DNA of 64,000 nucleotides, taken from positions 40,288,653-40,352,652 of the forward strand of contig NC_090172.1 of NCBI RefSeq assembly GCF_024679245.1, given 5' to 3'. Positions 9,501-24,849 of this stretch are shown here, piece by piece (positions within the stretch are counted from its first letter, which is position 1; each line of letters starts with the position of its first letter). This stretch comes from Pseudorasbora parva (taxonomy: Eukaryota > Chordata > Actinopteri > Cypriniformes > Gobionidae). The notes below the pieces were generated by a model. That model worked only from the letters and a program-made list of their open reading frames with translations, made no database searches and was not told the DNA's origin. The position numbers and the translations under genes are program-made.

Positions 9501-11745
9501 GCCCCTCAGAATTTGCTGCCTTTCCATATGGACCGTTTTATCAAGCAACAAAACATCTGTTCTACTGTACGGTCCCATGGCCAATGCCTATCTTCCTACC
9601 AAAACTCTGTGGGCTCTAGCCAGGATATCACGTGGATTGGAGTCTGTTTTTTGAAACCCTCGATTGTTATTAGAGGATGCTGTACGCCAGACTTATTTGT
9701 TTACTCACAGGTCTGTATTGCAGTTGCATGAAAGTGAGACCTTTTTGGAAAAAAATTGATTGTTATTGAAAGATTATTTAGTGAGGCCAGTAGGGTGTTT
9801 TCAAACTAGCAGAATATGTGGGAGAGAGTTGCTATAGTTTAAATACACTGTAATGCAATACAGATGGTAGCTCATTCTGAGGGGCATTTTGAGCCCCTCA
9901 GAATTTGCTGCCTTTCCATATGGACCGTTTTATCAAGCTACAATACATCTGTTCTACTGTAGGGTCCCATGGCCAAAGCCTAGCTTCCTACCAAAACGAT
10001 GTGGGTTCTAGCCCGGATGTAACTAGAATTTTTAACGTTTTTTTTGAAACACTAAATTTTTATTAGAGGATGTTTTAGGTAGGCCAGGCTTAGTAGTTTA
10101 CTCACAAGTATGTAGAGTTACATGAAAATGAGGCATTTTTGGAAAAAAATTTATTGCTATTGAAAGATTATTTATTGAGGCCAGTTGGGTGTTTTCAAAC
10201 TAGCAGAATATATGGAAGAGAGTTGCTATAGTTTGAATACGCTGTAATGCAATACAGGTGGTAGCTCATTCTGAGGGGCATTTTGAGCCCCTCAGAATTT
10301 GCTGCCTTTCCATATGGACCATTTTATCAAGCAACAACACATCTGTTCTACTGTAGGGTCCCATGGCCAATGCCTAGCTTCCTACCAAAACTCTGTGGGT
10401 TCTAGTCAGGAAGTCACGTGGATTGGAGTCTGTTTTTTGAAACCCTCGATTGTTATTAGAGGATGCTGTAGGTATGCCAGACTTATTTGTTTACTCACAG
10501 GTCTGTTTTGCAGTTGCATGAAAGTGAGACCTTTTTGGAAAAAAAATGATTGTTATTGAAAGATTATTTAGTGAGGCCAGTAGGGTGTTTTCAAACTAGC
10601 GGAATATGTGGGAGAGATTGGCTATAGTTTGAATACACTGTAATGCAATACAGTGGGTAGCTCATTCTGAGGGGCATTTTGAGCCCCTCAGAATTTGCTG
10701 CCTTTCCATATGGACCGTTTTATCAAGCTACAAAACATCTGTTCTACTGTAGGGTCCCATGGCCAAAGCCTTGCTTCCTACCAAAACGATGTGGGTTCTA
10801 GCCAGGATGTAACTTGAATTTTTAACGTTTTTTTGAAACAATAAATATTTATTAGAGGATGTTTTAGGTAGGCCAGGCTTAGTAGTTTACTCACAAGTAT
10901 GTAGAGTTACATGAAAATAAGGCATTTTTGGAAAAAAATTGATTGCTATTGAAAGATTATTTATTGAGGCCAGTTGGTTGTTTTCAAAATAGCAGAATAT
11001 ATGGAAGAGAGTTGCTATAGTTTGAATACGCTGTAATGCAATACAGGTGGTAGCTCATTCTGAGGGGAATTTTGAGCCCCTCAGAATTTGCTGCCTTTCC
11101 ATATGGACCGTTTTATCAAGCAACAAAATATCTCTTCTACTGTAGGGTCCCATGGCCAATGCCTAGCTTCCTACCAAAACTCTGTGGGTTCTAGTCAGGA
11201 TATCACGTGGATTGGAGTCTGTTTTTTTTTTGAAACCCTTGATTGTTATTAGAGGATGCTGTAGGTACGCCAGGCTTAGTAGTTTACTCACAAGTATGTA
11301 GAGTTACATGAAAATGAGGCATTTTTGGAAAAATATATTGCTATTGAAAGATTATTTTTTGAGGCCAGTTGGGTGTTTTCAAACTAGCAGAATATATGGA
11401 AGAGAGTTGCTATAGTTTGAATACGCTGTAATGCAATACAGGTGGTAGCTCATTCTGAGGGGAATTTTGAGCCCCTCAGAATTTGCTGCCTTTCCATATG
11501 GACCGTTTTATCAAGCAACAAAATATCTCTTCTACTGTAGGGTCCCATGGCCGATGCCTAGCTTCCTACCAAAACTCTGTGGGTTCTAGTCAGGATGTCA
11601 CGTGGATTGGAGTCTGTTTTTTTTTGAAACCCTTGATTGTTATTAGAGGATGCTGTAGGTACGCCAGACTTATTTGTTTACTCACAGGTCTGTATTGCTG
11701 TTTCATGAAAGTGAGACCTTTTTGGAAAAAAATTGATTGTTATTG
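6595..11745. repeat. Seven-unit and six-unit offset duplications
   Basis: About 6595-8340 recurs at 9361-11106, offset 2,766 bp (seven units), with shared variants such as CTAGCTGAATATG, TGCCTATCTTCC and AAGCCTTGCTTCC. About 8745-9380 recurs at about 11110-11745, offset about 2,367 bp (six units). That block includes an unusual A-to-B hybrid monomer reading TAGGTACGCCAGGCTTAG (about 8895 and 11262). The AAGCCTTGCTTCC variant appears again near 13934. Confidence 0.82.
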
Positions 11746-12229
11746 AAAGATTATTTAGTGAGGCCAGTAGGGTGTTTTCAAACTAGCAGAATATGTGGGA
11801 GAGATTTGCTATAGTTTGAATACACTGTAATGCAATACAGGTGGTAGCTCATTCTGAGGGGCATTTTGAGCCCCTCAGAATTTGCTGCCTTTCCATATGG
11901 ACCGTTTTATCAAGCTACAAAACATCTGTTCTACTGTAGGGTCCTATGGCCAAAGCCTAGCTTCCTACCAAAACAATGTGGGTTCTAGCCAGGATGTAAC
12001 TTGAATTTTTAACGTTTTTTTGAAACACTAAATTTTTATTAGAGGATGTTTTAGGTAGGCCAGGCTTAGTAGTTTACTCACAAGTATGTAGAGTTACATG
12101 AAAATGAGGCATTTTTGGAAAAAATTTTATTGCTATTGAATGATTATTTATTGAGGCCAGTTGGGTGTTTTCAAACTAGCAGAATATATGGAAGAGAGTT
12201 GCTATAGTTTGAATACGCTGTAATGCAAT

Positions 12230-15200
12230 ACAGGTGGTAGGGTAGATCATTCTGAGGGGCATTTTGAGCCCCTCAGAATTTGCTGCCTTTCCATATGGAC
12301 CGTTTTATCAAGCTACAAAACATCTGTTCTACTGTATGGTCCAATGGCCAAAGCCTAGCTTCCTACCAAAATGATGTGGGTTCAAGCCAGGATGTAACTT
12401 GAATTTTTAACGTTTTTTTGAAACACTAAATTTTTATTAGAGGATGTTTTAGGTAGGCCAGGCTTAGTAGTTTACTCACAAGTATGTAGAGTTACATGAA
12501 AATGAGGCATTTTTGGAAAAAAAATTGATTGCTATTGAAAGATTATTTATTGAGGCCAGTTGGGTGTTTTCAAACTAGCAGAATATATGGAAGAGAGTTG
12601 CTATAGTTTGAATACGCTGTAATGCAATATAGGGGGTAGCTCATTCTGAGGGGCATTTTGAGCCCCTCAGAATTTGCTGCCTTTCCATATGGACCGTTTT
12701 ATCAAGCAACAAAACATCTGTTCTACTGTAGGGTCCCATGGCCAATGCCTAGCTTCCTACCAAAACTCTGTGGGTTCTAGCCAGGATATCACGTGGATTG
12801 GAGTCTGTTTTTTGAAACCCTCGATTGTTATTTGAGGATGCTGTACGCCAGACTTATTTGTTTACTCACAGGTCTGTTTTGCAGTTGCATGAAAGTGAGA
12901 CCTTTTTGAAAAAAAATTGATTGTTATTGAAAGATTATTTAGTGAGGCCAGTAGGGTGTTTTCAAACTAGCAGAATATGTGGGAGAGAGTTGCTAAAGTT
13001 TGAATACACTGTAATGCAATACAGATGGTAGCTCATTCTGAGGGGCATTTTGAGCCCCTCAGAATTTGCTGCCTTTCCATATGGACCGTTTTATCAAGCT
13101 ACAATACATCTGTTCTACTGTAGGGTCCCATGGCCAAAGCCTAGCTTCCTACCAAAACGATGTGGGTTCTAGCCAGGATGTAACTTGAATTTTTAACGTT
13201 TTTTTGAAACACTAAATTTTTATTAGAGGATGTTTTAGGTAGGCCAGGCTTAGTAGTTTACTCACAAGTATGTAGAGTTACATGAAAATGAGGCATTTTT
13301 GGAAAAAAATTTGATTGCTATTGAAAGATTATTTATTGAGGCCAGTTGGGTGTTTTCAAACTAGCAGAATATATGGAAGAGAGTTGCTATAGTTTGAATA
13401 CGCTGTAATGCAATACAGGTGGTAGCTCATTCTGAGGGGAATTTTGAGCCCCTCAGAATTTGCTGCCTTTCCATATGGACCGTTTTATCAAGCAACAAAA
13501 TATCTCTTCTACTGTAGGGTCCCATGGCCAATGCCTAGCTTCCTACCAAAACTCTGTGGGTTCTAGTCAGGATATCACGTGGATTGGAGTCTGTTTTTTT
13601 TTTGAAACCCTTGATTGTTATTAGAGGATGCTGTAGGTACGCCAGACTTATTTGTTTACTCACAGGTCTGTATTGCAGTTGCATGAAAGTGAGACCCTTT
13701 TGGAAAAAAATTGATTGTTATTGAAAGATTATTTAGTGAGGCCAGTAGGGTGTTTTCAAACTAGCAGAATATGTGGGAGAGATTGGCTATAGTTTGAATA
13801 CACTGTAATGCAATACAGTGGGTAGCTCATTCTGAGGGGCATTTTGAGCCCCTCAGAATTTGCTGCCTTTCCATATGGACCGTTTTATCAAGCTACAAAA
13901 CATCTGTTCTACTGTAGGGTCCCATGGCCAAAGCCTTGCTTCCTACCAAAACGATGTGGGTTCTAGCCAGGATGTAACTTGAATTTTTAACGTTTTTTTG
14001 AAACAATAAATTTTTATTAGAGGATGTTTTAGGTAGGCCAGGCTTAGTAGTTTACTCACAAGTATGTAGAGTTACATGAAAATGAGGCATTTTTGGAAAA
14101 AAATTGATTGCTATTGAAAGATTATTTATTGAGGCCAGTTGGGTGTTTTCAAAATAGCAGAATATATGGAAGAGAGTTGCTATAGTTTGAATACGCTGTA
14201 ATGCAATACAGGTGGTAGCTCATTCTGAGGGGAATTTTGAGCCCCTCAGAATTTGCTGCCTTTCCATATGGACCGTTTTATCAAGCAATAAAACATCTCT
14301 TCTACTGTAGGGTCCCATGGCCAATGCCTAGCTTCTTACCAAAACTCTGTGGGTTCTAGTCAGGATGTCACGTGGATTGGAGTCTGTTTTTTTGAAACCC
14401 TCGATTGTTATTAGAGGATGCTGTAGGTACGCCAGACTTATTTGTTTACTCACAGGTCTGTTTTGCAGTTGCATGAAAGTGAGACCTTTTTGGAAAAAAA
14501 TTGATTGTTATTAAAAGATTATTTAGTGAGGCCAGTAGAGTGTTTTCAAACTAGCAGAATATGTGGGAGAGATGTGCTATAGTTTGAATACACTGTAATG
14601 CAATACAGTGGGTAGCTCATTCTGAGGGGCATTTTGAGCCCCTCAGAATTTGCTGCCTTTCCATATGGACCGTTTTATCAAGTCACAAAACATCTGTTCT
14701 ACTGTAGGGTCCCATGGCCAAAGCCTAGCTTCCTACAAAAACTGTGTGGGTTCTAGCCAGGATGTAACTTGAATTGTTAATGTGTTTTTGAAACACTAAA
14801 TTTTTATTAGAGGATGTTTTAGGTAAGCCAGGCTTAGTAGTTTACTCACAAGTATGTAGAGTTACATGAAAATGAGGCATTTTTGGAAAAAAATTGATTG
14901 CTATTGAAAGATTATTTTTTGAGGCCAGTTGGGTGTTTTCAAACTAGCAGAATATATGGAAGAGAGTTGCTATAGTTTGAATACGCTGTAATGCAATACA
15001 GGTGGTAGCTCATTCTGAGGGGAATTTTGAGCCCCACAGAATTTGCTGCCTTTCCATATGGACCATTTTATCAAGCAACAAAATATCTCTCCTACTGTAG
15101 GGTCCCATGGCCAATGCCTAGCTTCCTACCAAAACTCTGTGGGTTCTAGTCAGGATGTCACGTGGATTGGAGTCTGTTTTTTTTTGAAACCCTTGATTGT

Positions 15201-18200
15201 TATTAGAGGATGCTGTAGGTACGCCAGACTTATTTGTTTACTCACAGGTCTGTATTGCAGTTTCATGAAAGTGAGACCTTTTTGGAAAAAAATTGATTGT
15301 TATTGAAAGATTATTTAGTGAGGCCAGTAGAGTGTTTTCAAACTAGCGGAATATGTGGAAGAGAGTTGCTATCGTTTGAATACACTGTAATGCAGTAAAG
15401 TGGGTAGCTCATTCTGAGGGGCATTTTGAGCCCCTCAGAATTTGCTGCCTTTCCATATGGACCGTTTTATCAAGTCACAAAACATCTGTTCTACTGTAGG
15501 GTCCCATGGCCAATTCCTAGCTTCCTACCAAAACTCTGTGGGTTCTAGTCAGGATGTCACGTGGATTGGAGTCTGTTTTTTGAAACCCTCAATTGTTATT
15601 AGAGGATGCTGTAGGTACGCCAGACTTATTTGTTTACTCACAGGTCTGTATTGCAGTTGCATGAAAGTGAGACCTTTTTGGAAAAAAATTGATTGTTATT
15701 GAAAGATTATTTAGTGAGGCCAGTTGGGTGTTTTCAAACTAGCAGAATATGTGGGAGAGATTTGCTATAGTTTGAATACACTGTAATGCAATACAGGTGG
15801 TAGGGTAGATCATTCTGAGGGGCATTTTGAGCCCCTCAGAATTTGCTGCCTTTCCATATGGACCGTTTTATCAAGCTACAAAACATCTGTTCTACTGTAT
15901 GGTCCAATGGCCAAAGCCTAGCTTCCTACCAAAATGATGTGGGTTCAAGCCAGGATGTAACTTGAATTTTTAACGTTTTTTTGAAACACTAAATTTTTAT
16001 TAGAGGATGTTTTAGGTAGGCCAGGCTTAGTAGTTTACTCACAAGTTTGTAGAGTTACATGAAAATGAGGCATTTTTGGAAAAAAAATTGATTGCTATTG
16101 AAAGATTATTTATTGAGGCCAGTTGGGTGTTTTCAAACTAGCAGAATATATGGAAGAGAGTTGCTATAGTTTAAATACGCTGTAATGCAATATAGGGGGT
16201 AGCTCATTCTGAGGGGCATTTTGAGCCCCTCAGAATTTGCTGCCTTTCCATATGGACCGTTTTATCAAGCAACAAAACATCTGTTCTACTGTAGGGTCCC
16301 ATGGCCAATGCCTAGCTTCCTACCAAAACTCTGTGGGTTCTAGCCAGGATATCACGTGGATTGGAGTCTGTTTTTTGAAACCCTCGATTGTTATTAGAGG
16401 ATGCTGTACGCCAGACTTATTTGTTTACTCACAGGTCTGTATTGCAGTTGCATGAAAGTGAGACCTTTTTGGAAAAAAATTGATTGTTATTGAAAGATTA
16501 TTTAGTGAGGCCAGTAGGGTGTTTTCAAACTAGCAGAATATGTGGGAGAGAGTTGCTATAGTTTGAATACACTGTATTGCAATATAGATGGTAGCTCATT
16601 CTGAGGGGCATTTTGAGCCCCTCAGAATTAGCTGCCTTTCCATATGGACCGTTTTATCAAGCAACAAAACATCTGTTCTACTGTAGGGTCCCATGGCCAA
16701 TGCCTAGCTTCCTACCAAAACGATGTGGGTTCTAGCCAGGATGTAACTTGAATTTTTAACGTTTTTTTGAAACACTAAATTTTTATTAGAGGATGTTTTA
16801 GGTAGGCCAGGCTTAGTAGTTTACTCACAAGTATGTAGAGTTACATGAAAATGAGGCATTTTTGGAAAAAAATTGATTGCTATTGAAAGATTATTTATTG
16901 AGGCCAGTTGGGTGTTTTCAAACTAGCAGAATATATGGAAGAGAGTTGCTATAGTTTGAATACGCTGTAATGCAATACAGGTGGTAGCTCATTCTGAGGG
17001 GCATTTTGAGCCCCTCAGAATTTGCTGCCTTTCCATATGGACCGTTTTATCAAGCAACAAAACATCTCTTCTACTGTAGGGTCCCATGGCCAATGCCTAG
17101 CTTCCTACCAAAACTCTGTGGGTTCTAGCCAGGATATCACGTGGATTCGAGTCTGTTTTTTGAAACCCTCGATTGTTATTAGAGGATGCTGTACGCCAGA
17201 CTTATTTGTTTACTCACAGGTCTGTATTGCAGTTGCATGAAAGTGAGACCTTTTTGGAAAAAAATTGATTGTTATTGAAAGATTATTTAGTGAGGCCAGT
17301 AGGGTGTTTTCAAACTAGCAGAATATGTGGGAGAGATTTGCTATAGTTTGAATACACTGTAATGCAATACAGTGGGTAGCTCATTCTGAGGGGCATTTTG
17401 AGCCCCTCAGAATTTGCTGCCTTTCCATATGGACCGTTTTAACAAGCTACAAAACATCTGTTCTACTGTAGGGTCCCATGGCCAATGCCTAGCTTCCTAC
17501 CAAAACTCTGTGGGTTCTAACCAGGATATCACGTGGATTGGAGTCTGTTTTTTGAAACCCTCGATTTTTATTAGAGGATGCTGTACGCCAGACTTATTTG
17601 TTTACTCACAGGTCTGTATTGCAGTTGCATGAAAGTGAGACCTTTTTGGAAAAAAATTGATTGTTATTGAAAGATTATTTAGTGAGGCCAGTAGGGTGTT
17701 TTCAAACAAGCAGACTATGTGGGAGAGATTTGCTGTAGTTTGAATACACTGTAATGCAATACAGATGGTAGCTCATTCTGAGGGGCATTTTGAGCCCCTC
17801 AGAATTTGCTGCCTTTCCATATGGACCGTTTTATCAAGCTACAAAACATCTGTTCTACTGTAGGGTCCCATGGCCAAAGCCTAGCTTCCTACCAAAACGA
17901 TGTGGGTTCTAGCCAGGATGTAACTTGAATTTTTAAAGTTTTTTTTGAAACACTAAATTTTTATTAGAGGATGTTTTAGGTAGGCCAGGCTTAGTAGTTT
18001 ACTCACAAGTCTGTAGTAGAGTTACATGAAAGTGAGACCTTTTTGGAAAAAAAATTGATTGTTATTGGGAGATTATTTATTGAGGCCAGTTGGGTGTTTT
18101 CAAACTAGCAGAATATATGGAAGAGAGTTGCTATAGTTTGAATACGCTGTAATGCAATACAGGTGGTTGCTCATTCTGAGGGGCATTTTGAGCCCCTCAG

Positions 18201-21200
18201 AATTTGCTGCCTTTCCATATGGACCGTTTTATCAAGCAACAAAACATCTCTTCTACTGTAGGGTCCCATGGCCAATGCCTAGCTTCCTACCAAAACTCTG
18301 TGGGTTCTAGCCAGGATTTCACGTGGATTGGAGTCTGTTTTTTGAAACCCTCGATTGTTATTTGAGGATGCTGTACGCCAGACTTATTTGTTTACTCACA
18401 GGTCTGTATTGCAGTTGCATGAAAGTGAGACCTTTTTGGAAAAAAATTGACTGTTATTGAAAGATTATTTAGTGAGGCCAGTAGGGTGTTTTCAAACTAG
18501 CAGAATATGTGGGAGAGATTTGCTATAGTTTGAATACACTGTAATGCAATACAGGTGGTAGCTCATTCTGAGGGGCATTTTGAGCCCCTCAGAATTTGCT
18601 GCCTTTCCATATGGACCGTTTTATCAAGCTACAAAACATCTGTTCTACTGTATGGTCCCATGGCCAAAGCCTAGCTTTCTACCAAAACGATATGGGTTCT
18701 AGCCAGGATGTAACTTGAATTTTTAACGTTTTTTTGAAACACTAAATTTTTATTAGAGGATGTTTTAGGTAGGCCAGGCTTAGTAGTTTACTCACAAGTA
18801 TGTAGAGTTACATGAAAATGAGGCTTTTTTGGAAAAACATTGATTGCTATTGAAAGATTATTTATTGAGGCCAGTTGGGTGTTTTCAAACTAGCAGAATA
18901 TATGGAAGAGAGTTGCTATAGTTTGAATACGCTGTAATGCAATACAGGTGGTAGCTCATTCTGAGGGGCATTTTGAGCCCCTCAGAATTTGCTGCCTTTC
19001 CATATGGACCGTTTTATCAAGCAACAAAACATCTCTTCTACTGTAGGGTCCCATGGCCAATGCCTAGCTTCCTACCAAAACTCTGTGGGTTCTAGCCAGG
19101 ATATCACGTGGATTGGAGTCTGTTTTTTGAAACCCTCGATTGTTATTAGAGGATGCTGTACGCCAGACTTATTTGTTTACTCACAGGTCTGTATTGCAGT
19201 TGCATGAAAGTGAGACCTTTTTGGAAAAAAATTGATTGTTATTGAAAGATTATTTAGTGAGGCCAGTAGGGTGTTTTCAAACTAGCAGTATATGTGGGAG
19301 AGATTTGCTATAGTTTGAATACACTGTAATGCAATACAGGTGGTAGCTCATTCTGAGGGGCATTTTGAGCCCCTCAGAATTTGCTGCCTTTCCATACGGA
19401 CCGTTTTATCAAGCTATAAAACATCTGTTCTACTGTAGGGTCCTATGGCCAAAGCCTAGCTTCCTACCAAAACGATGTGGGTTCTAGCCAGGATGTAACT
19501 TGAATTTTTAACGTTTTTTTGAAACACTAAATTTTTATTAGAGGATGTTTTAGGTAGGCCAGGCTTAGTAGTTTACTCACAAGTATGTAGAGTTACATGA
19601 AAATGAGGCATTTTTGGAAAAAAATTGATTGCTATTGAAAGATTATTTATTGAGGCCAGTTGGGTGTTTTCAAACTAGCAGAATATATGGAAGAGAGTTG
19701 CTATAGTTTGAATACGCTGTAATGCAATACAGGTGGTAGCTCATTCTGAGGGGCATTTTGAGCCCCTCAGAATTTGCTGCCTTTCCATAAGGACCGTTTT
19801 ATCAAGCAACAACACATCTGTTCTACTGTAGGGTCCCATGGCCAATGCCTAGCTTCCTACCAAAAACTCTGTGGGTTCTAGTCAGGATGTCACGTGGATT
19901 GGAGTCTGTTTTTTGAAACCCTCGATTGTTATTAGAGGATGCTGTAGGTATGCCAGACTTATTTGTTTACTCACAGGTCTGTTTTGCAGTTGCATGAAAG
20001 TGAGACCTTTTTGGAAAAAAAATTGATTGTTATTGAAAGATTATTTAGTGAGGCCAGTTGGGTGTTTTCAAACTAGCAGAATATGTGGGAGAGATTTGCT
20101 ATAGTTTGAATACACTGTAATGCAATACAGGTGGTAGGGTAGATCATTCTGAGGGGCATTTTGAGCCCCTCAGAATTTTCTGCCTTTCCATATGGACCGT
20201 TTTATCAAGCTACAAAACATCTGTTCTACTGTATGGTCCAATGGCCAAAGCCTAGCTTCCTACCAAAATGATGTGGGTTCAAGCCAGGATGTAACTTGAA
20301 TTTTTAACGTTTTTTTGAAACACTAAATTTTTATTAGAGGATGTTTTAGGTAGGCCAGGCTTAGTAGTTTACTCACAAGTTTGTAGAGTTACATGAAAAT
20401 GAGGCATTTTTGGAAAAAAAAATTGATTGCTATTGAAAGATTATTTATTGAGGCCAGTTGGGTGTTTTCAAACTAGCAGAATATATGGAAGAGAGTTGCT
20501 ATAGTTTAAATACGCTGTAATGCAATATAGGGGGTAGCTCATTCTGAGGGGCATTTTGAGCCCCTCAGAATTTGCTGCCTTTCCATATGGACCGTTTTAT
20601 CAAGCAACAAAACATCTGTTCTACTGTAGGGTCCCATGGCCAATGCCTAGCTTCCTACCAAAACTCTGTGGGTTCTAGCCAGGATATCACGTGGATTGGA
20701 GTCTGTTTTTTGAAACCCTCGATTGTTATTAGAGGATGCTGTACGCCAGACTTATTTGTTGACTCACAGGTCTGTATTGCAGTTGCATGAAAGTGAGACC
20801 TTTTTGGAAAAAAATTGATTGTTATTGAAAGATTATTTAGTGAGGCCAGTAGGGTGTTTTCAAACTAGCAGAATATGTGGGAGAGAGTTGCTATAGTTTG
20901 AATACACTGTATTGCAATATAGATGGTAGCTCATTCTGAGGGGCATTTTGAGCCCCTCAGAATTAGCTGCCTTTCCATATGGACCGTTTTATCAAGCAAC
21001 AAAACATCTGTTCTACTGTAGGGTCCCATGGCCAATGCCTAGCTTCCTACCAAAACTCTGTGGGTTCTAGCCAGGATATCACGTGGATTCGAGTCTGTTT
21101 TTTGAAACCCTCGATTGTTATTAGAGGATGCTGTACGCCAGACTTATTTGTTTACTCACAGGTCTGTATTGCAGTTGCATGAAAGTGAGACCTTTTTGGA

Positions 21201-23330
21201 AAAAAATTGATTGTTATTGAAAGATTATTTAGTGAGGCCAGTAGGGTGTTTTCAAACTAGCAGAATATGTGGGAGAGATTTGCTATAGTTTGAATACACT
21301 GTAATGCAATACAGTGGGTAGCTCATTCTGAGGGGCATTTTGAGCCCCTCAGAATTTGCTGCCTTTCCATATGGACCGTTTTATCAAGCTACAAAACATC
21401 TGTTCTACTGTAGTGTCCCATGGCCAAAGCCTAGCTTCCTACCAAAACGATGTGGGTTCTAGCCAGGATGTAACTTGAATTTTTAACGTTTTTTTTGAAA
21501 CACTAAATTTTTATTAGAGGATGTTTTAGGTAGGCCAGGCTTAGTAGTTTACTCACAAGTCTGTAGTAGAGTTACATGAAAGTGAGACCTTTTTGGAAAA
21601 AAAATTGATTGTTATTGGGAGATTATTTATTGAGGCCAGTTGGGTGTTTTCAAACTAGCAGAATATATGGAAGAGAGTTGCTATAGTTTGAATACGCTGT
21701 AATGCAATACAGGTGGTTGCTCATTCTGAGGGGAATTTTGAGCCCCTCAGAATTTGCTGCCTTTCCATATGGACCGTTTTATCAAGCAACAAAACATCTC
21801 TTCTACTGTAGGGTCCCATGGCCAATGCCTAGCTTCCTACCAAAACTCTGTGGGTTCTAGCCAGGATTTCACATGGATTGGAGTCTGTTTTTTGAAACCC
21901 TCGATTGTTATTTGAGGATGCTGTACGCCAGACTTATTTGTTTACTCATAGGTCTGTATTGCAGTTGCATGAAAGTGAGACCTTTTTGGAAAAAAATTGA
22001 TTGTTATTGAAAGATTATTTAGTGAGGCCAGTAGGGTGTTTTCAAACTAGCAGAATATGTGGGAGAGATTTGCTATAGTTTGAATACACTGTAATGCAAT
22101 ACAGGTGGTAGCTCATTCTGAGGGGCATTTTGAGCCCCTCAGAATTTGCTGCCTTTCCATATGGACCGTTTTATCAAGCTATAAAACATCTGTTCTACTG
22201 TAGGGTCCTATGGCCAAAGCCTAGCTTCCTACCAAAACGATGTGGGTTCTAGCCAGGATGTAACTTGAATTTTTAACGTTTTTTTGAAACACTAAATTTT
22301 TATTAGAGGATGTTTTAGGTAGGCCAGGCTTAGTAGTTTACTCACAAGTATGTAGAGTTACATGAAAATGAGGCATTTTTGGAAAAAAATTGATTGCTAT
22401 TGAAAGATTATTTATTGAGGCCAGTTGGGTGTTTTCAAACTAGCAGAATATATGGAAGAGAGTTGCTATAGTTTGAATACGCTGTAATGCAATACAGGTG
22501 GTAGCTCATTCTGAGGGGCATTTTGAGCCCCTCAGAATTTGCTGCCTTTCCATAAGGACCGTTTTATCAAGCAACAACACATCTGTTCTACTGTAGGGTC
22601 CCATGGCCAATGCCTAGCTTCCTACCAAAACTCTGTGGGTTCTAGCCAGGATATCACGTGGATTGGAGTCTGTTTTTTGAAACCCTCGATTGTTATTAGA
22701 GGATGCTGTACGCCAGACTTATTTGTTTACTCACAGGTCTGTATTGCAGTTGCATGAAAGTGAGACCTTTTTGGAAAAAAATTGATTGTTATTGAAAGAT
22801 TATTTAGTGAGGCCAGTAGGGTGTTTTCAAACTAGCAGAATATGTGGGAGAGAGTTGCTATAGTTTGAATACACTGTATTGCAATATAGATGGTAGCTCA
22901 TTCTGAGGGGCATTTTGAGCCCCTCAGAATTAGCTGCCTTTCCATATGGACCGTTTTATCAAGCAACAAAACATCTGTTCTACTGTAGGGTCCCATGGCC
23001 AATGCCTAGCTTCCTACCAAAACTCTGTGGGTTCTAGCCAGGATATCACGTGGATTCGAGTCTGTTTTTTGAAACCCTCGATTGTTATTAGAGGATGCTG
23101 TACGCCAGACTTATTTGTTTACTCACAGGTCTGTATTGCAGTTGCATGAAAGTGAGACCTTTTTGGAAAAAAAATGATTGTTATTGAAAGATTATTTAGT
23201 GAGGCCAGTAGGGTGTTTTCAAACTAACAGAATATGTGGGAGAGATTTGCTATAGTTTGAATACACTGTAATGCAATACAGTGGGTAGCTCATTCTGAGG
23301 GGCATTTTGAGCCCCTCAGAATTTGCTGCC
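12230..23330. repeat. Nine- to eleven-unit and five-unit duplications
   Basis: A private 5-bp insertion (GGTAGGGTAGATCATTC instead of GGTAGCTCATTC) marks related blocks at about 12237, 15803 and 20133. The block after 15803 matches the one after 20133 for more than 1 kb (offset about 4,330 bp, eleven units). A further copy of part of it (20572 onward) recurs at 22539, offset 1,967 bp (five units), including the shared AATTAGCTGCC variant at about 16628, 20962 and 22929. Confidence 0.8.
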
Positions 23331-24849
23331 TTTCCATATGGACCGTTTTATCAAGCAAGAAAACATATGTTCTACTGTAGGGTCCCATGGCCAATGCCTA
23401 GCTTCCTACCAAAACTCTGTGGGTTCTAGCCAGGATATCACGTGAATTGTAGTCTGTTTTTTGAAACCCTCAATTGTTATTAGAGGATGCTGTACGCCAG
23501 ACTATTTGTTTACTCACAGGTCTGTATTGCAGTTACATGAAAGTGAGACCTTTTTGGAAAAAAATTAAATGTTATTGAAAGATTATTTAGTGAGGCCAGT
23601 AGAGTGTTTTCAAACAAGCAGAATATGTGGGAGAGATTTTCTATAGTTTGAATACACTGTAATGCAATACAGTGGGTAGCTCATTCTGAGGGGCATTCTG
23701 AGCCCCTCAGAATTTGCTGCCCTTCCATATGGACCGTTTTATCAAGCAACAAAACATCTCTTCTACTGTAGGGTCCCATGGCCAATTCCTAGCTTCCTAC
23801 CAAAACTCTGTGGGTTTTAGCCAGGATATCATGTGGATTGGAGTCTGTTTTTTGAAACCCTCGATTGTTATTAGAGGATGCTGTACACCAGACTTATTTG
23901 TTTACTCACAGGTCTGTATTGCAGTTGCATGAAAGTGAGACCTTTTTGGAAAAAAATTGATTGTTATTGAAAGATTATTTAGTGAGGCCAGTCGGGTGTT
24001 TTTAAACTAGCAGAATATGTGGGAGGGAGTTGCTATAGTTTGAATACACTGTATTGCAATATAGGTGGTAGCTCATTCTGAGGGGCATTATGAGCCTCTC
24101 AGAATTTGCTTCCTTTCCTTATGGACTGTTTTTTCAAGCCAGAACACGTCTGTTCTACTGTAGCTTTCCATGACCAAAGCCTAGCTTCCCACCGAAACTG
24201 TGTGGGTTCTAGCCAGGATGTCACGTGGATTGGAGTCTGTTTTTTTGAAACCCTCGATTGTTATTAGAGGATGCTGTACGCCAGACTTATTTGTTTACTC
24301 ACAGGTCTGTATTGCAGTTGCATGAAAGTGAGACCTTTTTGGAAAAAAAATGATTGTTATTGAAAGATTATTTAGTGAGGCCAGTAGGGTGTTTTCAAAC
24401 AAGCAGAATATGTGGGAGAGATTTGCTATAGTTTGAATACACTGTAATGCAATACAGATGGTAGCTCATTCTGAGGGGCATTTTAAGCCCCTCAGAATTT
24501 GCTGCCTTTCCATATGGACCGTTTTATCAAGCAACAAAACATCTCTTCTACTGTAGGGTCCCATGGCCAATGCCTAGCTTCCTACCAAAACTCTGTGGGT
24601 TCTAGTCAGGATGTCACGTGGATTGGAGTCTGTTTTTTGAAACCCTCGATTGTTATTAGAGGATGCTGTAGGTACGCCAGACTTATTTGTTTACTCACAG
24701 GTCTGTTTTGCAGTTGCATGAAAGTGAGACCTTTTTGGAAAAAAATTGATTGTTATTAAAAGATTATTTAGTGAGGCCAGTAGAGTGTTTTCAAACTAGC
24801 AGAATATGTGGGAGAGATTTGCTATAGTTTGAATACACTGTAATGCAAT